From contig DXAK01000043.1 in the NCBI GenBank assembly GCA_019117065.1, forward strand, positions 1-64,000: 64,000 nucleotides of DNA, given 5' to 3'. The position numbers and the translations under genes are program-made. The stretch is from Candidatus Mediterraneibacter pullicola. GTDB taxonomy: Bacteria; Bacillota; Clostridia; Lachnospirales; Lachnospiraceae. Position 1 is the first letter of the stretch. Each line of letters begins with the position of its first letter. Positions 35,695 through 43,682 of the stretch are shown here, piece by piece. Under the pieces are notes generated by a model, which saw nothing but the letters and a program-made list of their open reading frames with translations, was not told the origin of the DNA and searched no databases.

Positions 35695-35910
35695 GTGAAA
35701 AATAGGATACAGGAACTCAGAAAAGAGCGTAGGGTCACCCAGAGCGAGCTTGCCGATGCTGTGGAAGTGACCCGCCAGACCATCATATCTCTGGAAAACG
35801 GGAAGTACAATGCCTCCCTTATACTGGCGCATAAGATTGCCCAGTATTTCGGAATGAACATTGAGGATATTTTTGTTTTTGATAAAGAGGAGGAAAACAT
35901 ATGCTGTTAA
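35695..35910 (+). CDS. Small XRE-family regulator (YozG/YvaO-like)
   Basis: 71 residues from a GTG start with GGAAGGAG in front. It is almost only a helix-turn-helix: NRIQELRKERRVTQSELADAVEVTRQT then SLENGKYNASLILAHKIA and the end FGMNIEDIFVFD. This form is common in Firmicutes, paired with a small membrane protein. Here it overlaps the next gene, a membrane protein, by 10 bp. It probably binds the TGTAAAG repeats just upstream. Confidence 0.92.
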   Translation: MKNRIQELRKERRVTQSELADAVEVTRQTIISLENGKYNASLILAHKIAQYFGMNIEDIFVFDKEEENICC

Positions 35911-36383
35911 AAATGATGATGCAAGAGGCGAAAACGGACGGAGAATTCCGGAAAAAACTGGAAATAAGGATAAAGATGACATGGGTGTCGGTTTTGATGG
36001 GAGTCGTGGCAGTCGTTTCGGGCGTGGCCATGATGATGCTCGGTGCGGATGAACACAGGACTGCTTTCCTGTCGGGAGTTTACTGCGGAATAGGAACGGT
36101 GGCGATTGTGGGAGGAATCATTTCCGTGGTCAGAACGCACAGGATGTTAAACGATGAGAAGCTACTACGAAGCGAGAGGATAAAAGAGAGCGACGAGAGG
36201 GAGAACGCAATCTGTAAAAATGCCGCCTCATCCGCCGGGACGGCATTAGTCTACCTCATGTTTGCGGCTCTTATTGTGGCGGGATTTTTCAGTATGACGG
36301 TGTTCTGGACATTGTGGGGAACACTCATAGGATACTTCCTTATACTAAAAGGCATGAAGGTTTATTATCAGAAGAAAAACTGA
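35901..36383 (+). CDS. Small membrane protein, DUF2178-like
   Basis: 160 residues with four hydrophobic segments in two pairs (about 28-48, 57-78; 110-130, 132-150). Between them is a charged segment RSERIKESDERENAICKNAA, a pattern typical of DUF2178-type partners of small XRE regulators. It may sequester or be regulated by the HTH protein. Function unknown. The ATG overlaps the HTH gene and has AGAGGAGGAAAA in front. Confidence 0.75.
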   Translation: MLLKMMMQEAKTDGEFRKKLEIRIKMTWVSVLMGVVAVVSGVAMMMLGADEHRTAFLSGVYCGIGTVAIVGGIISVVRTHRMLNDEKLLRSERIKESDERENAICKNAASSAGTALVYLMFAALIVAGFFSMTVFWTLWGTLIGYFLILKGMKVYYQKKN

Positions 36384-36396
36384 CAGAAAAAAAGAA

Positions 36397-36429
36397 TGTT
36401 GCAAAATATAGCTTTTTGCAACATTTTTT
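36397..36429 (+). terminator. Intrinsic terminator of the HTH/membrane pair
   Basis: TGTTGCAAAA / TTTTGCAACA hairpin (36397-36406, 36414-36423) followed by TTTTTT. Also serves the convergent DUF3783 gene side poorly. Confidence 0.85.
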
Positions 36430-36448
36430 GGAAGAAGACGCACGGGGC

Positions 36449-36826
36449 TTATGATGGATTCATCGCCTCGTGCTCTTTTTTGATTTCGGTGAAACAGTCA
36501 GGGACTGTCCATGCGCTGTTTGTGGGCGTGAGGATCGCCTTATACGGGAAGGGGCCTACGCCGCACTTGCGGATTGCCGTCAGAGCCTGATTAAGACGGT
36601 TGTCGTTAAGGAAACAAAAGACGATCATTGTGGATGGAAGTTCGGGACCGTCATAGCTGCCTTCGGCGGGAGAGATGTCCTTCATGCCCGCGAGCACGCC
36701 TAAGGGCTGGTTATATTCTGTACAATGAACGCGTTTCAAGCGAATATGCAGCGGAAACAGAGCCATTTCCAGCTTTAATAGTTGTTCTTTCTCCGGGGGA
36801 TTAAATAGTAAGATCGTTTCTTTCAT
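36449..36826 (-). CDS. DUF3783 domain protein
   Basis: 125 residues. The C-terminal half (STMIVFCFLNDNRLNQALTA then CGVGPFPYKAILTPTNSAW) fits DUF3783, a small cytoplasmic family of Clostridia with no known function. The N-terminal half opens METILLF-like (KETILLFNPPEKEQL). The start at 36826 has AGGAG nine bases ahead. It is a single gene. Confidence 0.8.
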   Translation of the reverse strand: MKETILLFNPPEKEQLLKLEMALFPLHIRLKRVHCTEYNQPLGVLAGMKDISPAEGSYDGPELPSTMIVFCFLNDNRLNQALTAIRKCGVGPFPYKAILTPTNSAWTVPDCFTEIKKEHEAMNPS

Positions 36827-36957
36827 ATCATAAATTCTCCTCTTGATTTGTACCTGTTATTGTAATGCAGAACAGGAAAAAAGGGAAGGGGGACGGACAG
36901 TTTTTTCAGAGCGGCATATATTGGTAGTAGAAAGCAGAGGAAAAAGGAGGGAGTGGC

Positions 36958-37212
36958 ATGAGAGTCTGTGAACTAAGAAACAAGGAGGTCATCAATATAT
37001 GCAGCGGAAGGCGCCTAGGGTGTATTGTAGACGTGGAGATCAATGTGTGCAGCGGAGAGGTAGAGGCAGTGATCATTCCGGGGCCGGGAAAGATCTGCGG
37101 ATTCATTGGGACGGACTGCGAGTATGTCATTCCTTTTGCGTGCATCCGCAAGATCGGTCCGGATATCGTGATCGTGGAGATACAGGAAGAAAAGTTTTTG
37201 CAAAAATTTTAA
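36958..37212 (+). CDS. YlmC/YmxH family sporulation protein
   Basis: 84 residues with the PRC-barrel-like fold of YlmC/YmxH: MRVCELRNKEVINICSG, RRLGCIVDVEIN, and VIPFACIRKIGPDIVIV. Members are made in spore-forming Firmicutes and are linked to sporulation; the molecular role is unclear. The RBS AAAGGAGG is strong. The 3' end carries the putative nrdR promoter -35 box. Confidence 0.93.
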   Translation: MRVCELRNKEVINICSGRRLGCIVDVEINVCSGEVEAVIIPGPGKICGFIGTDCEYVIPFACIRKIGPDIVIVEIQEEKFLQKF

Positions 37213-37227
37213 CAATTGTGGTATAAT
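37198..37227 (+). promoter_or_regulatory. nrdR promoter
   Basis: TTGCAA (37198-37203), 18-bp spacer and TATAAT (37222-37227); the -35 box lies in the last codons of ylmC. The TATAAT is perfect. Confidence 0.6.
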
Positions 37228-37265
37228 GATTGCGCGAAGCGCAATCTAGACCGTATCAACGGTCT
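37228..37265. promoter_or_regulatory. Two adjacent dyads in the nrdR promoter/leader
   Basis: GATTGCGC-gaa-GCGCAATC (37228-37246) directly after the -10 box, and AGACCGT-atca-ACGGTCT (37248-37265). Both are perfect. The first overlaps the expected start point and so is more likely an operator. The second may form a leader hairpin. Neither is the NrdR box I know. Confidence 0.5.
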
Positions 37266-37328
37266 GTCCTGCCGTGCAGTATCCATTGATCGGAAACTTG
37301 ACAAGCTCAAAGAAAGGCGGAAATAAAT

Positions 37329-37778
37329 ATGAAATGTCCATATTGCGGAAACCCGGACACGAGGGTCATCGATTCCAGACCGGCGGAAGATAAGAGTTCT
37401 ATCCGCAGGCGCCGTTCCTGCGACGAGTGCGGGAGACGGTTCACTACTTATGAGAAGGTAGAGACTATCCCCCTGATCGTCATCAAGAAGGATAATAACC
37501 GTGAGCAATACGAGCGGTCCAAGATCGAGCACGGAGTCTTGAGCGCATGCTACAAACGTCCCGTTCCAGCAGAGGCGATTCAGAAGACTATCGATGCCAT
37601 CGAACTGGAGATTTTCAATAGAGAGGAAAAGGAAGTCCCAAGCAGTGTGATCGGGGAGATTGTTATGGAGAAGTTAAAAGATCTGGACCCGGTAGCATAT
37701 GTGCGCTTTGCGTCTGTGTACAGAGAGTTCAAGGATGCAGGAACATTTATGGACGAGCTGAAGAAATTTCTTCAGTAA
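37329..37778 (+). CDS. nrdR: Transcriptional repressor NrdR
   Basis: 149 residues, the standard length. The zinc ribbon CPYCGNPDTRVIDSRP..CDECGRRFTTYE (four Cys) at 1-45 binds DNA, and the ATP-cone domain (about 49-139; VIKKDNNREQYERSK, CYKRPV) senses ATP/dATP. It represses ribonucleotide reductase genes when dATP is high. The gene is followed after 6 bp by truA. No nrd genes are in the window. Confidence 0.98.
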   Translation: MKCPYCGNPDTRVIDSRPAEDKSSIRRRRSCDECGRRFTTYEKVETIPLIVIKKDNNREQYERSKIEHGVLSACYKRPVPAEAIQKTIDAIELEIFNREEKEVPSSVIGEIVMEKLKDLDPVAYVRFASVYREFKDAGTFMDELKKFLQ

Positions 37779-37784
37779 GGGACT

Positions 37785-38522
37785 ATGCGGACTTATAAAT
37801 TAACGATTGCCTACGACGGAACCCGGTATCAGGGCTGGCAGCGTCAGGAGAACACAGACCGCACGATCCAAGGGATCATGGAACAGACGATTGCCGGGCA
37901 GACAGGATTTCCGGTCGAAGTAAACGGCTCCGGCAGGACAGACGCGGGTGTTCACGCGAAGGGGCAGACGGCCAGTGTTATACTTCCCGGACAGGCGGCG
38001 AATAATTTTTTTACGGGAAGAATCAATGCGGCGCTTCCGGCGGATATCCGTATTACGGATGCGCGTCTTGTGAAAAACGGTTTCCACGCTCGCAAGAGCG
38101 CTGTGGCAAAGCAGTATGAATATTATATCGACACCGGAGAAAAACCGGATGTCTTTACAAGGAAATACATGTATCATTTTCCGCGTAAGCTGGATCTTGA
38201 GCGGATGAGGATAGCGGCGGGATATTTGAAGGGAACGCATGAATTTGCAGCGTATACGGACAAAAAAGACGAAAAGTCCACAAGGCGGACGATTTATGAT
38301 ATAATAGTCAGCGGACAAGGCAGCAGGGTTGTCCTTACATTTGACGGTACGGGATTTTTGTACCATATGGTACGGATCCTGACAGGAACTCTGCTTGAAA
38401 CCGGGACATATCAGCGCACACCGGAAAGCGTGCGCGATGCCCTTGATACAAAAGACAGGAGCAAGGCAGGTTTTATTGCTCCGGCGAGAGGGCTGTTTCT
38501 GCGGGAAGTGCGCTATGACTGA
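37785..38522 (+). CDS. truA: tRNA pseudouridine synthase A
   Basis: 245 residues. Catalytic Asp in GSGRTDAGVHAKGQ, plus the opening YKLTIAYDGTRYQGWQRQ and FLYHMVRILTGTLLE typical of TruA. It makes pseudouridine at positions 38-40 of tRNA anticodon arms. It lies 6 bp after nrdR and is likely cotranscribed with it. Confidence 0.98.
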   Translation: MRTYKLTIAYDGTRYQGWQRQENTDRTIQGIMEQTIAGQTGFPVEVNGSGRTDAGVHAKGQTASVILPGQAANNFFTGRINAALPADIRITDARLVKNGFHARKSAVAKQYEYYIDTGEKPDVFTRKYMYHFPRKLDLERMRIAAGYLKGTHEFAAYTDKKDEKSTRRTIYDIIVSGQGSRVVLTFDGTGFLYHMVRILTGTLLETGTYQRTPESVRDALDTKDRSKAGFIAPARGLFLREVRYD

Positions 38523-38530
38523 AAAAGCGG

Positions 38531-38560
38531 GGACAGAGGCAGAGAGCTCTGTCCTTCTTT
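38531..38560 (+). terminator. Probable terminator after truA
   Basis: GGACAGAG / CTCTGTCC hairpin (38531-38538, 38547-38554) followed by TTCTTT. The T-run is short, so termination may be partial and read into the exonuclease gene. Confidence 0.45.
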
Positions 38561-38578
38561 GGATTTAGGAGGTAATTG

Positions 38579-39331
38579 ATGAAACTTATATCATGGAATG
38601 TAAATGGAATACGGGCATGTGTCCAGAAAGGATTTCTGGATTTTTTTAACGAAGCGGACGCGGATATTTTCTGCATACAGGAGACAAAGATGCAGGAGGG
38701 GCAACTTGAACTTGACCTTCCGGGATACCACCAGTATTGGAATTATGCTGTGAAAAAGGGATATTCCGGGACAGCGGTGTTCACGAAGAAGGAGCCCCTT
38801 GCCGTGTCTTACGGGGTTGGTATTGCGGAACATGATCAAGAAGGCCGCGTGATTACTTGTGAATTCGAGGACTTTTATTTTGTCACGGTCTATACGCCCA
38901 ACTCTCAGAATGAGCTGGCAAGGCTTGACTACCGTATGAAATGGGAAGATGATTTCCGGGCGTATTTAAAGAAACTGGAAGAGAAGAAACCGGTCATCGT
39001 GACAGGCGATATGAATGTGGCACACAAAGAGATCGATCTGAAAAATCCTAAGACAAACCGTAAGAATGCCGGATTCACGAACGAGGAACGGCAGAAGTTT
39101 ACAGAGCTTCTGGACGCGGGATTTATTGATACATTCCGATATTTTTATCCGGATCAGGAAGGGATCTATTCGTGGTGGTCATACCGTTTCAGCGCCCGCG
39201 CCAAGAACGCGGGGTGGCGCATTGATTATTTTTGTGTGTCAGAGAGCCTGAAGGACAAGCTGGCAGACGCGAAGATACTGACGGATATTACGGGATCGGA
39301 TCACTGTCCGGTAGAGCTGGACTTAAAATAA
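38579..39331 (+). CDS. xth: Exodeoxyribonuclease III / AP endonuclease
   Basis: 250 residues of the ExoIII/APE family. [24 protein letters not shown] (metal-binding Glu), VTGDMNVAH (Asp/Asn of the active site) and the end [11 protein letters not shown] (catalytic His) are all present. It repairs abasic sites and trims 3' ends. AGGAGG lies six bases before the ATG at 38579. Confidence 0.97.
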   Translation: MKLISWNVNGIRACVQKGFLDFFNEADADIFCIQETKMQEGQLELDLPGYHQYWNYAVKKGYSGTAVFTKKEPLAVSYGVGIAEHDQEGRVITCEFEDFYFVTVYTPNSQNELARLDYRMKWEDDFRAYLKKLEEKKPVIVTGDMNVAHKEIDLKNPKTNRKNAGFTNEERQKFTELLDAGFIDTFRYFYPDQEGIYSWWSYRFSARAKNAGWRIDYFCVSESLKDKLADAKILTDITGSDHCPVELDLK

Positions 39332-39363
39332 CAGCAGGAACGGGACGGCGCGTATAGAAGAAT

Positions 39364-39416
39364 ATGCCGCGGTATGGTTAGTGCAGTGTGGGGACAGAAA
39401 GATATACCGCGGTATA
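39364..39416. promoter_or_regulatory. Two CCGCGG-centred palindromes before the CobW GTPase genes
   Basis: TATACCGCGGTATA (39403-39416) is a perfect 14-bp palindrome; ATGCCGCGGTAT (39364-39375) is a near copy with its centre exactly 40 bp upstream. Both lie in the 132-bp gap before the two metal-GTPase genes. A pair of repressor-dimer sites, perhaps for a metal sensor, is inferred. Confidence 0.55.
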
Positions 39417-39463
39417 GCTGCGCCGTACATGATAATAATAATAAATAGAAGGAGGAGTTTAAT

Positions 39464-40585
39464 ATGACAAAGATTGATATTATCTCCGGCTTTCTGGGAG
39501 CTGGAAAGACAACACTTATCAAGAAGCTGCTTTCGGAAGCGTTTGCAGGGGAGCAGGTCGTGCTTATTGAAAATGAATTTGGAGAGATCGGCATTGACGG
39601 TGGCTTTCTGAAAGAATCAGGAATCGAGATCCGCGAGATGAATTCGGGCTGCATCTGCTGTTCTCTTGTGGGAGACTTTGGAAAGTCTTTGAGAGAAGTG
39701 GTGGACACGTATCATCCCGACCGTATTCTTATCGAGCCGTCAGGCGTGGGCAAACTTTCGGATGTTATCAAGGCGGTCCAGGATGTACAGAATGATATCG
39801 ACGCCAAGCTTAACAGTTTTACAACAGTTGTGGATGTGACGAAATGCAAAATATACCGCAAGAATTTTGGAGAGTTTTTCAGTAACCAGATAGAGTATGC
39901 GGGAGCGGTTATCTTAAGCCGTACGGATAAGGCAAAACCAGAGAAGATCGAGGAGAGCGTGGCGCTCTTAAGGGAGTTGAATAGCAGGGCTCCGTTTATT
40001 ACGACTCCCATCGCGCAGCTTCCGGGTAAGAAGATACTGGAGACGATGGAGGAGAGTAGGTCGCTGGAGGAAGAACTTCTAAGCGAGATCGTGTGCCCGG
40101 AGTGCGGACACCATCACGAGGATGGCGGGTGCTGCGGTCACGATCATGAGCATCATCATGAGAGACATCGCCACAATGGTGAGTGCTGCCATCATGGGGA
40201 GCATCATCACGATCACGAGCGCTGCCATCAAGGGGAGCATCATCACCATGACGAGCACTGTCACCATGGACACCATCATCACGGTCATGAGGGACATCAC
40301 CATGCAGATGAAGTGTTCACGAGCTGGGGGTGCGAGACGATCCATACTTATACGAAAGAACAGATCGGTATGATCTTGAAAAATCTGGAGGAGGACAACT
40401 CTTATGGGAATGTTCTCCGGGCGAAAGGCATGGTCGCGGGGGAGAACGGCGAGTGGATCTACTTTGATATGGTTCCGGGCGAACATGAGGTCCGGACGGG
40501 AGCACCGGAGTATACTGGGCGCATCTGCGTCATCGGGGCAGAGATTGATGAAGAGAAGCTGGAAGGGCTCTTCGGAATTGCCTAG
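39464..40585 (+). CDS. CobW/COG0523 GTPase with His-rich metal-binding region
   Basis: 373 residues. G-domain of the COG0523 family: Walker A GFLGAGKTT (residues 9-17), the metal-binding CxCC motif GCICCSL near residue 66, Walker B IEPSG. Residues about 205-282 are an insertion with some 40 His plus Cys pairs (CGHHHEDGGCCGHDHEHHH and further HHH runs), able to bind several Zn or Ni ions. A short C-terminal CobW domain follows (GEWIYFDMVPGEHEV). Such proteins (YciC, ZagA, ZNG1) deliver metal to client enzymes under limitation. The next gene, 12 bp on, is a second family member. Confidence 0.92.
   Translation: MTKIDIISGFLGAGKTTLIKKLLSEAFAGEQVVLIENEFGEIGIDGGFLKESGIEIREMNSGCICCSLVGDFGKSLREVVDTYHPDRILIEPSGVGKLSDVIKAVQDVQNDIDAKLNSFTTVVDVTKCKIYRKNFGEFFSNQIEYAGAVILSRTDKAKPEKIEESVALLRELNSRAPFITTPIAQLPGKKILETMEESRSLEEELLSEIVCPECGHHHEDGGCCGHDHEHHHERHRHNGECCHHGEHHHDHERCHQGEHHHHDEHCHHGHHHHGHEGHHHADEVFTSWGCETIHTYTKEQIGMILKNLEEDNSYGNVLRAKGMVAGENGEWIYFDMVPGEHEVRTGAPEYTGRICVIGAEIDEEKLEGLFGIA
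40115..40310 (+). repeat. Degenerate CATCAT-rich repeat in the His-rich segment
   Basis: The DNA coding the His-rich insert repeats units around GGGGAGCATCATCAC and GCTGCCATCA several times (for example near 40195, 40230 and 40255). It is a fast-changing tract where length variation between strains is likely. Confidence 0.7.
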
Positions 40586-40597
40586 AAGGAGTGTAAT

Positions 40598-41545
40598 ATG
40601 AGTGAACGAAGTGTGATGGTCTATCTGATGACCGGCTTTCTGGACAGTGGAAAGACACAGTTTTTGAAATTCACGCTGGAGCAGGATTATTTTCAGATCG
40701 ACGGCAAGACCCTTCTTCTTCTCTGTGAGGAGGGAGAGGAAGAGTACGATCCGATGGAAATGCTAAAATACGGCGTCGTCATTGAGAGAATAGAGGATCA
40801 AGAGGAATTGACGGCAGAACGGCTTGAGCAACTAAACAGCAAGCATGAACCAGAACGTGTCGTTGTGGAGTATAACGGCATGTGGAAAGTCAGCGATTTT
40901 GAGGCACTGAAGCTCCCGGAAGGCTGGCAGATTGAACAGAAGCTGACAACGGTGGACGCCAGTACATTTCAGATGTATCTGGCGAACTTAAAGCCGCTTT
41001 TTGTGGAAATGGTGCGAGGAGCTGAATTAGTACTGTTTAATCGCTGCGAGGACATCGCGCCGCTGGCGGGATACCGCCGAAGCGTGAAAGTGGTCAGTCC
41101 GCAGGCGGAGGTTATTTTTGAAGATGAAGAAGGTGAAGTGGAGAATATTTTTGAGGATGATGTGCCCTATGATCTAAAAGCGCCTGTTATCAGGATCGAG
41201 AAGGAAGATTATGGTATCTGGTATGTGGACATGATGGAGAATCCAGACCGTTATAAGGGAAAGACTGTGGAGTTTACAGCAAAGGTAGTGAAGCCCCGGT
41301 CGTTTCCGTCAAAAGTATTCCTTCCGGGACGCATGGCAATGACATGCTGCGCGGATGACACTACATTTCTCGGATATGTGTGCAAGAGCCCCTATGCGCC
41401 TAAACTGAAACCGGGAGACTGGGTGAAGGTGCGCGCGAAGGTGGGATTCGCCAATCTGTCCGTGTATCGCGGGGAAGGCCCGCTTCTGGAAGCGGAATAT
41501 GTAGAGATGGCAGAACCTATAGAAGAACTGGTCTATTTTAATTAG
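40598..41545 (+). CDS. CobW-like GTPase fused to a TIGR03943/DUF1980-like domain
   Basis: 315 residues. The N-terminal part is a shortened COG0523 G-domain: Walker A MTGFLDSGKTQFL, then VVVEYNGMWKV in place of the usual IEPSG. No CxCC motif is present at the expected place. The C-terminal ~110 residues (YKGKTVEFTAKVVKPRSF, GRMAMTCCADDTTFLGYVC, GDWVKVRAKV) resemble the outer domain of TIGR03943/YcgQ proteins, whose CC-AD motif is probably metal-related. YcgQ and YcgR are partners of CobW-type zinc proteins, so this fusion points to metal handling. Stated domain matches are from memory of the family patterns. Confidence 0.75.
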   Translation: MSERSVMVYLMTGFLDSGKTQFLKFTLEQDYFQIDGKTLLLLCEEGEEEYDPMEMLKYGVVIERIEDQEELTAERLEQLNSKHEPERVVVEYNGMWKVSDFEALKLPEGWQIEQKLTTVDASTFQMYLANLKPLFVEMVRGAELVLFNRCEDIAPLAGYRRSVKVVSPQAEVIFEDEEGEVENIFEDDVPYDLKAPVIRIEKEDYGIWYVDMMENPDRYKGKTVEFTAKVVKPRSFPSKVFLPGRMAMTCCADDTTFLGYVCKSPYAPKLKPGDWVKVRAKVGFANLSVYRGEGPLLEAEYVEMAEPIEELVYFN

Positions 41546-41634
41546 GAGATATGAAGGGGACACGGCACCGTGCTGTAACAGTCAGGCCCAGCAGAGAATA
41601 TATAAGGAGTATGCAGATAAGGAGACAGGCAAAT

Positions 41635-42600
41635 ATGGGAAAAAAATATGATGTGATTGCGCTCGGCGAGCTTTTGATCGATTTTACTATGAACGGGAAG
41701 AGTGAACAGGGCAACAATATGTTCGAGGCATGCCCGGGAGGAGCGCCCTGTAATGTACTTGCCCTACTCAGCAAAATGGGGAGAAAGACAGCTTTTGTTG
41801 GAAAGGTGGGGAAAGACCAGTTTGGTACGCTTCTCAGGGAGACAATAAGAGAAGCAGGCATCGATGAGTCTCATCTGGTTGAAGATGAGGAGGTCAATAC
41901 AACATTGGCATTCGTGCATACTTTTCCGGACGGAGACAGAGAGTTTTCTTTTTACCGCAATCCGGGGGCAGATATGATGCTAAATGTGGATGAAGTGGAT
42001 GCAGACTTTATAAAAAATACAAAGATTTTTCACTTCGGCACGCTCTCTATGACCCATGATGCAGTGCGGATGGCGACGAAGAAGGCTGTGGATTCGGCAA
42101 GGGACGGGGGATGTCTGATTTCTTTTGACCCGAATCTAAGGGCTCCTCTTTGGAGTTCTCTAGATCTTGCCAAGGAGCAGATGGAATACGGATTCAGTGT
42201 CTGCGATATCCTGAAAATCTCGGACAATGAGATTCAGTTTGTCTCAGGAAAAGAGGACTATGATAAAGGAATCGCGTATCTTCAGGGAAAATATCATATT
42301 CCGCTGATTCTTCTGACCATGGGGAAAGACGGAAGCCGTGCATACTACAAGGAGATGCGTGTGGAGAGACCGGGATTTTCCGTACATACAGTCGAGACGA
42401 CAGGAGCGGGAGATACATTCGGCGGAAGCGTCCTTACTTATCTTCTGGAGCATAACTTCTATGAGCTGACAGAAGAGCAGCTTGGTGAGATGCTTACATT
42501 TGCCAATGCGGCGGCAGCCATTGTGACCACAAAGAAAGGCGCAATACGGGCGATGCCAAAGCGAGAGGAAGTGCTGGCACTCATGGAGGGACAGATGTGA
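41635..42600 (+). CDS. PfkB family carbohydrate kinase, fructokinase-like
   Basis: 321 residues of the ribokinase/PfkB family. YDVIALGELLIDF at the start, GGAPCNVLALLSKMG (first signature) and VETTGAGDTFGGSVL (second signature, with catalytic Asp). The resemblance is closest to bacterial fructokinases. Here it should phosphorylate the fructose freed from sucrose by the locus to its right. The ATG at 41635 was chosen (GGAG ten bases ahead); the frame opens earlier at 41551. It converges on the AraC gene, with 32 bp between the stops. Confidence 0.9.
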   Translation: MGKKYDVIALGELLIDFTMNGKSEQGNNMFEACPGGAPCNVLALLSKMGRKTAFVGKVGKDQFGTLLRETIREAGIDESHLVEDEEVNTTLAFVHTFPDGDREFSFYRNPGADMMLNVDEVDADFIKNTKIFHFGTLSMTHDAVRMATKKAVDSARDGGCLISFDPNLRAPLWSSLDLAKEQMEYGFSVCDILKISDNEIQFVSGKEDYDKGIAYLQGKYHIPLILLTMGKDGSRAYYKEMRVERPGFSVHTVETTGAGDTFGGSVLTYLLEHNFYELTEEQLGEMLTFANAAAAIVTTKKGAIRAMPKREEVLALMEGQM

Positions 42601-42632
42601 TGGGAAATATATTTACAGTTCCATCCCTTTGA

Positions 42633-43490
42633 TTACTTCTGTTTTATGATACGGTTCTGATTCCTCCATTCTCTGGGGGAGTTTCCATAGACATTTTTAA
42701 ATGCCCGTGAAAAATGCAGTTGATTGGGATAGCCCACGGCATTTCCGATATCTCTGATGGATAGCTGTGTGAGCTTTAGAAGTTCTGCTGCTTTTGCCAT
42801 ACGGTAGTTAAGTACAAATTCCTGTGGTGATCGTCCTACGGTCTCCCGGAAGATTCGTCCGAAATATGTCCGGTTCAGACCACAGAATTCTGCGATCCCT
42901 TCCACAGATATATCATTTTGGAAGTTCTGCTCAATATAGTTGAGCGCCTCTTTGATATAGAAATCTCGTACTTTCCCGCTAGCTGACAGACGCATGGATG
43001 CGGCTGAGCGGGAAAGATAGTCGATGAAGAGGTAAAGATGTCCGATAAGGTGGAAGGGGGATTCCCCACTGTGTTCTGTCATATAGAGCATCTCATCTTT
43101 CATAAGTTCCCGAAGTTCTTTAGATGAAGCATGGTAGACTGGGGTGTCGGGAGAAAGTCCGGCAACCTCTATGATCTCTTTCGCTCTCAATCCGTCGAAC
43201 TCAATCCACACATATTCCCAAGGCAGATTTTGATCTGCGATATAAGTGTTAATCTGCCGAGGGAAAATCATGAAGCCCTGACCGCTGTGAATCTGATATT
43301 TGTGCGTTCGCCCTTGGGAATCATTTGCCATTAACAGGCCGGTTCCAGATAGAACATAGTGAAAAAGATAATGGTTCCTTGATGCAGGACCGAAAGAGTG
43401 TGCGGGCGAGCATGTCTCTCTACCGAACTGATACAGTCCGAGATCTACAAAGTTTTCATTTGGAAATACGGAAAATAAAAGATCGCTCAT
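42633..43490 (-). CDS. AraC family transcriptional regulator
   Basis: 285 residues. N-terminal cupin (about 1-140; SGTGLLMANDSQGRTHKY, SGQGFMIFPRQINTYIA) for sugar binding, C-terminal pair of helix-turn-helices (about 185-280; ISVEGIAEFCGLNRTYFGRIF and SIRDIGNAVGYPNQLHFSRAFK). It resembles MsmR/RafR activators of alpha-galactoside operons. The true start is taken as 43490; the frame stays open further, but only antisense to the binding-protein gene. It faces that operon across 192 bp with three copies of a shared motif. Confidence 0.93.
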   Translation of the reverse strand: MSDLLFSVFPNENFVDLGLYQFGRETCSPAHSFGPASRNHYLFHYVLSGTGLLMANDSQGRTHKYQIHSGQGFMIFPRQINTYIADQNLPWEYVWIEFDGLRAKEIIEVAGLSPDTPVYHASSKELRELMKDEMLYMTEHSGESPFHLIGHLYLFIDYLSRSAASMRLSASGKVRDFYIKEALNYIEQNFQNDISVEGIAEFCGLNRTYFGRIFRETVGRSPQEFVLNYRMAKAAELLKLTQLSIRDIGNAVGYPNQLHFSRAFKNVYGNSPREWRNQNRIIKQK

Positions 43491-43535
43491 ATCCAGACCA
43501 TCCTTTGTTGTACTATTGTAATTATACCTCGAAAT

Positions 43536-43632
43536 ATACCAAAATGCGACCAGACATAAAATAAATATCTGATAAGTCTCATTTTGGTATAAATATAGAA
43601 AAATTAGGATATTTTTGGATGCATTTTGGCAT
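43536..43632. promoter_or_regulatory. Three CATTTTGGTAT-type sites, probable AraC-regulator operators
   Basis: GCATTTTGGTAT on the minus strand (43536-43547), CATTTTGGTAT on the plus strand (43580-43590) and GCATTTTGGCAT on the plus strand (43621-43632). The last two are 41 bp apart (about four turns). The third touches the -10 box of the transport operon. Confidence 0.6.
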
Positions 43633-43634
43633 GT

Positions 43635-43640
43635 TATAAT
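43635..43640 (+). promoter_or_regulatory. -10 box of the sugar transport operon
   Basis: A perfect TATAAT with no good -35 box 16-18 bp upstream (TTTTGG region instead). This is what an activator-dependent promoter looks like; the AraC site lies just upstream. Confidence 0.5.
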
Positions 43641-43682
43641 TCTTTCACAAGATAATATAAAAGGAAGGAGCTGGAACTTATT

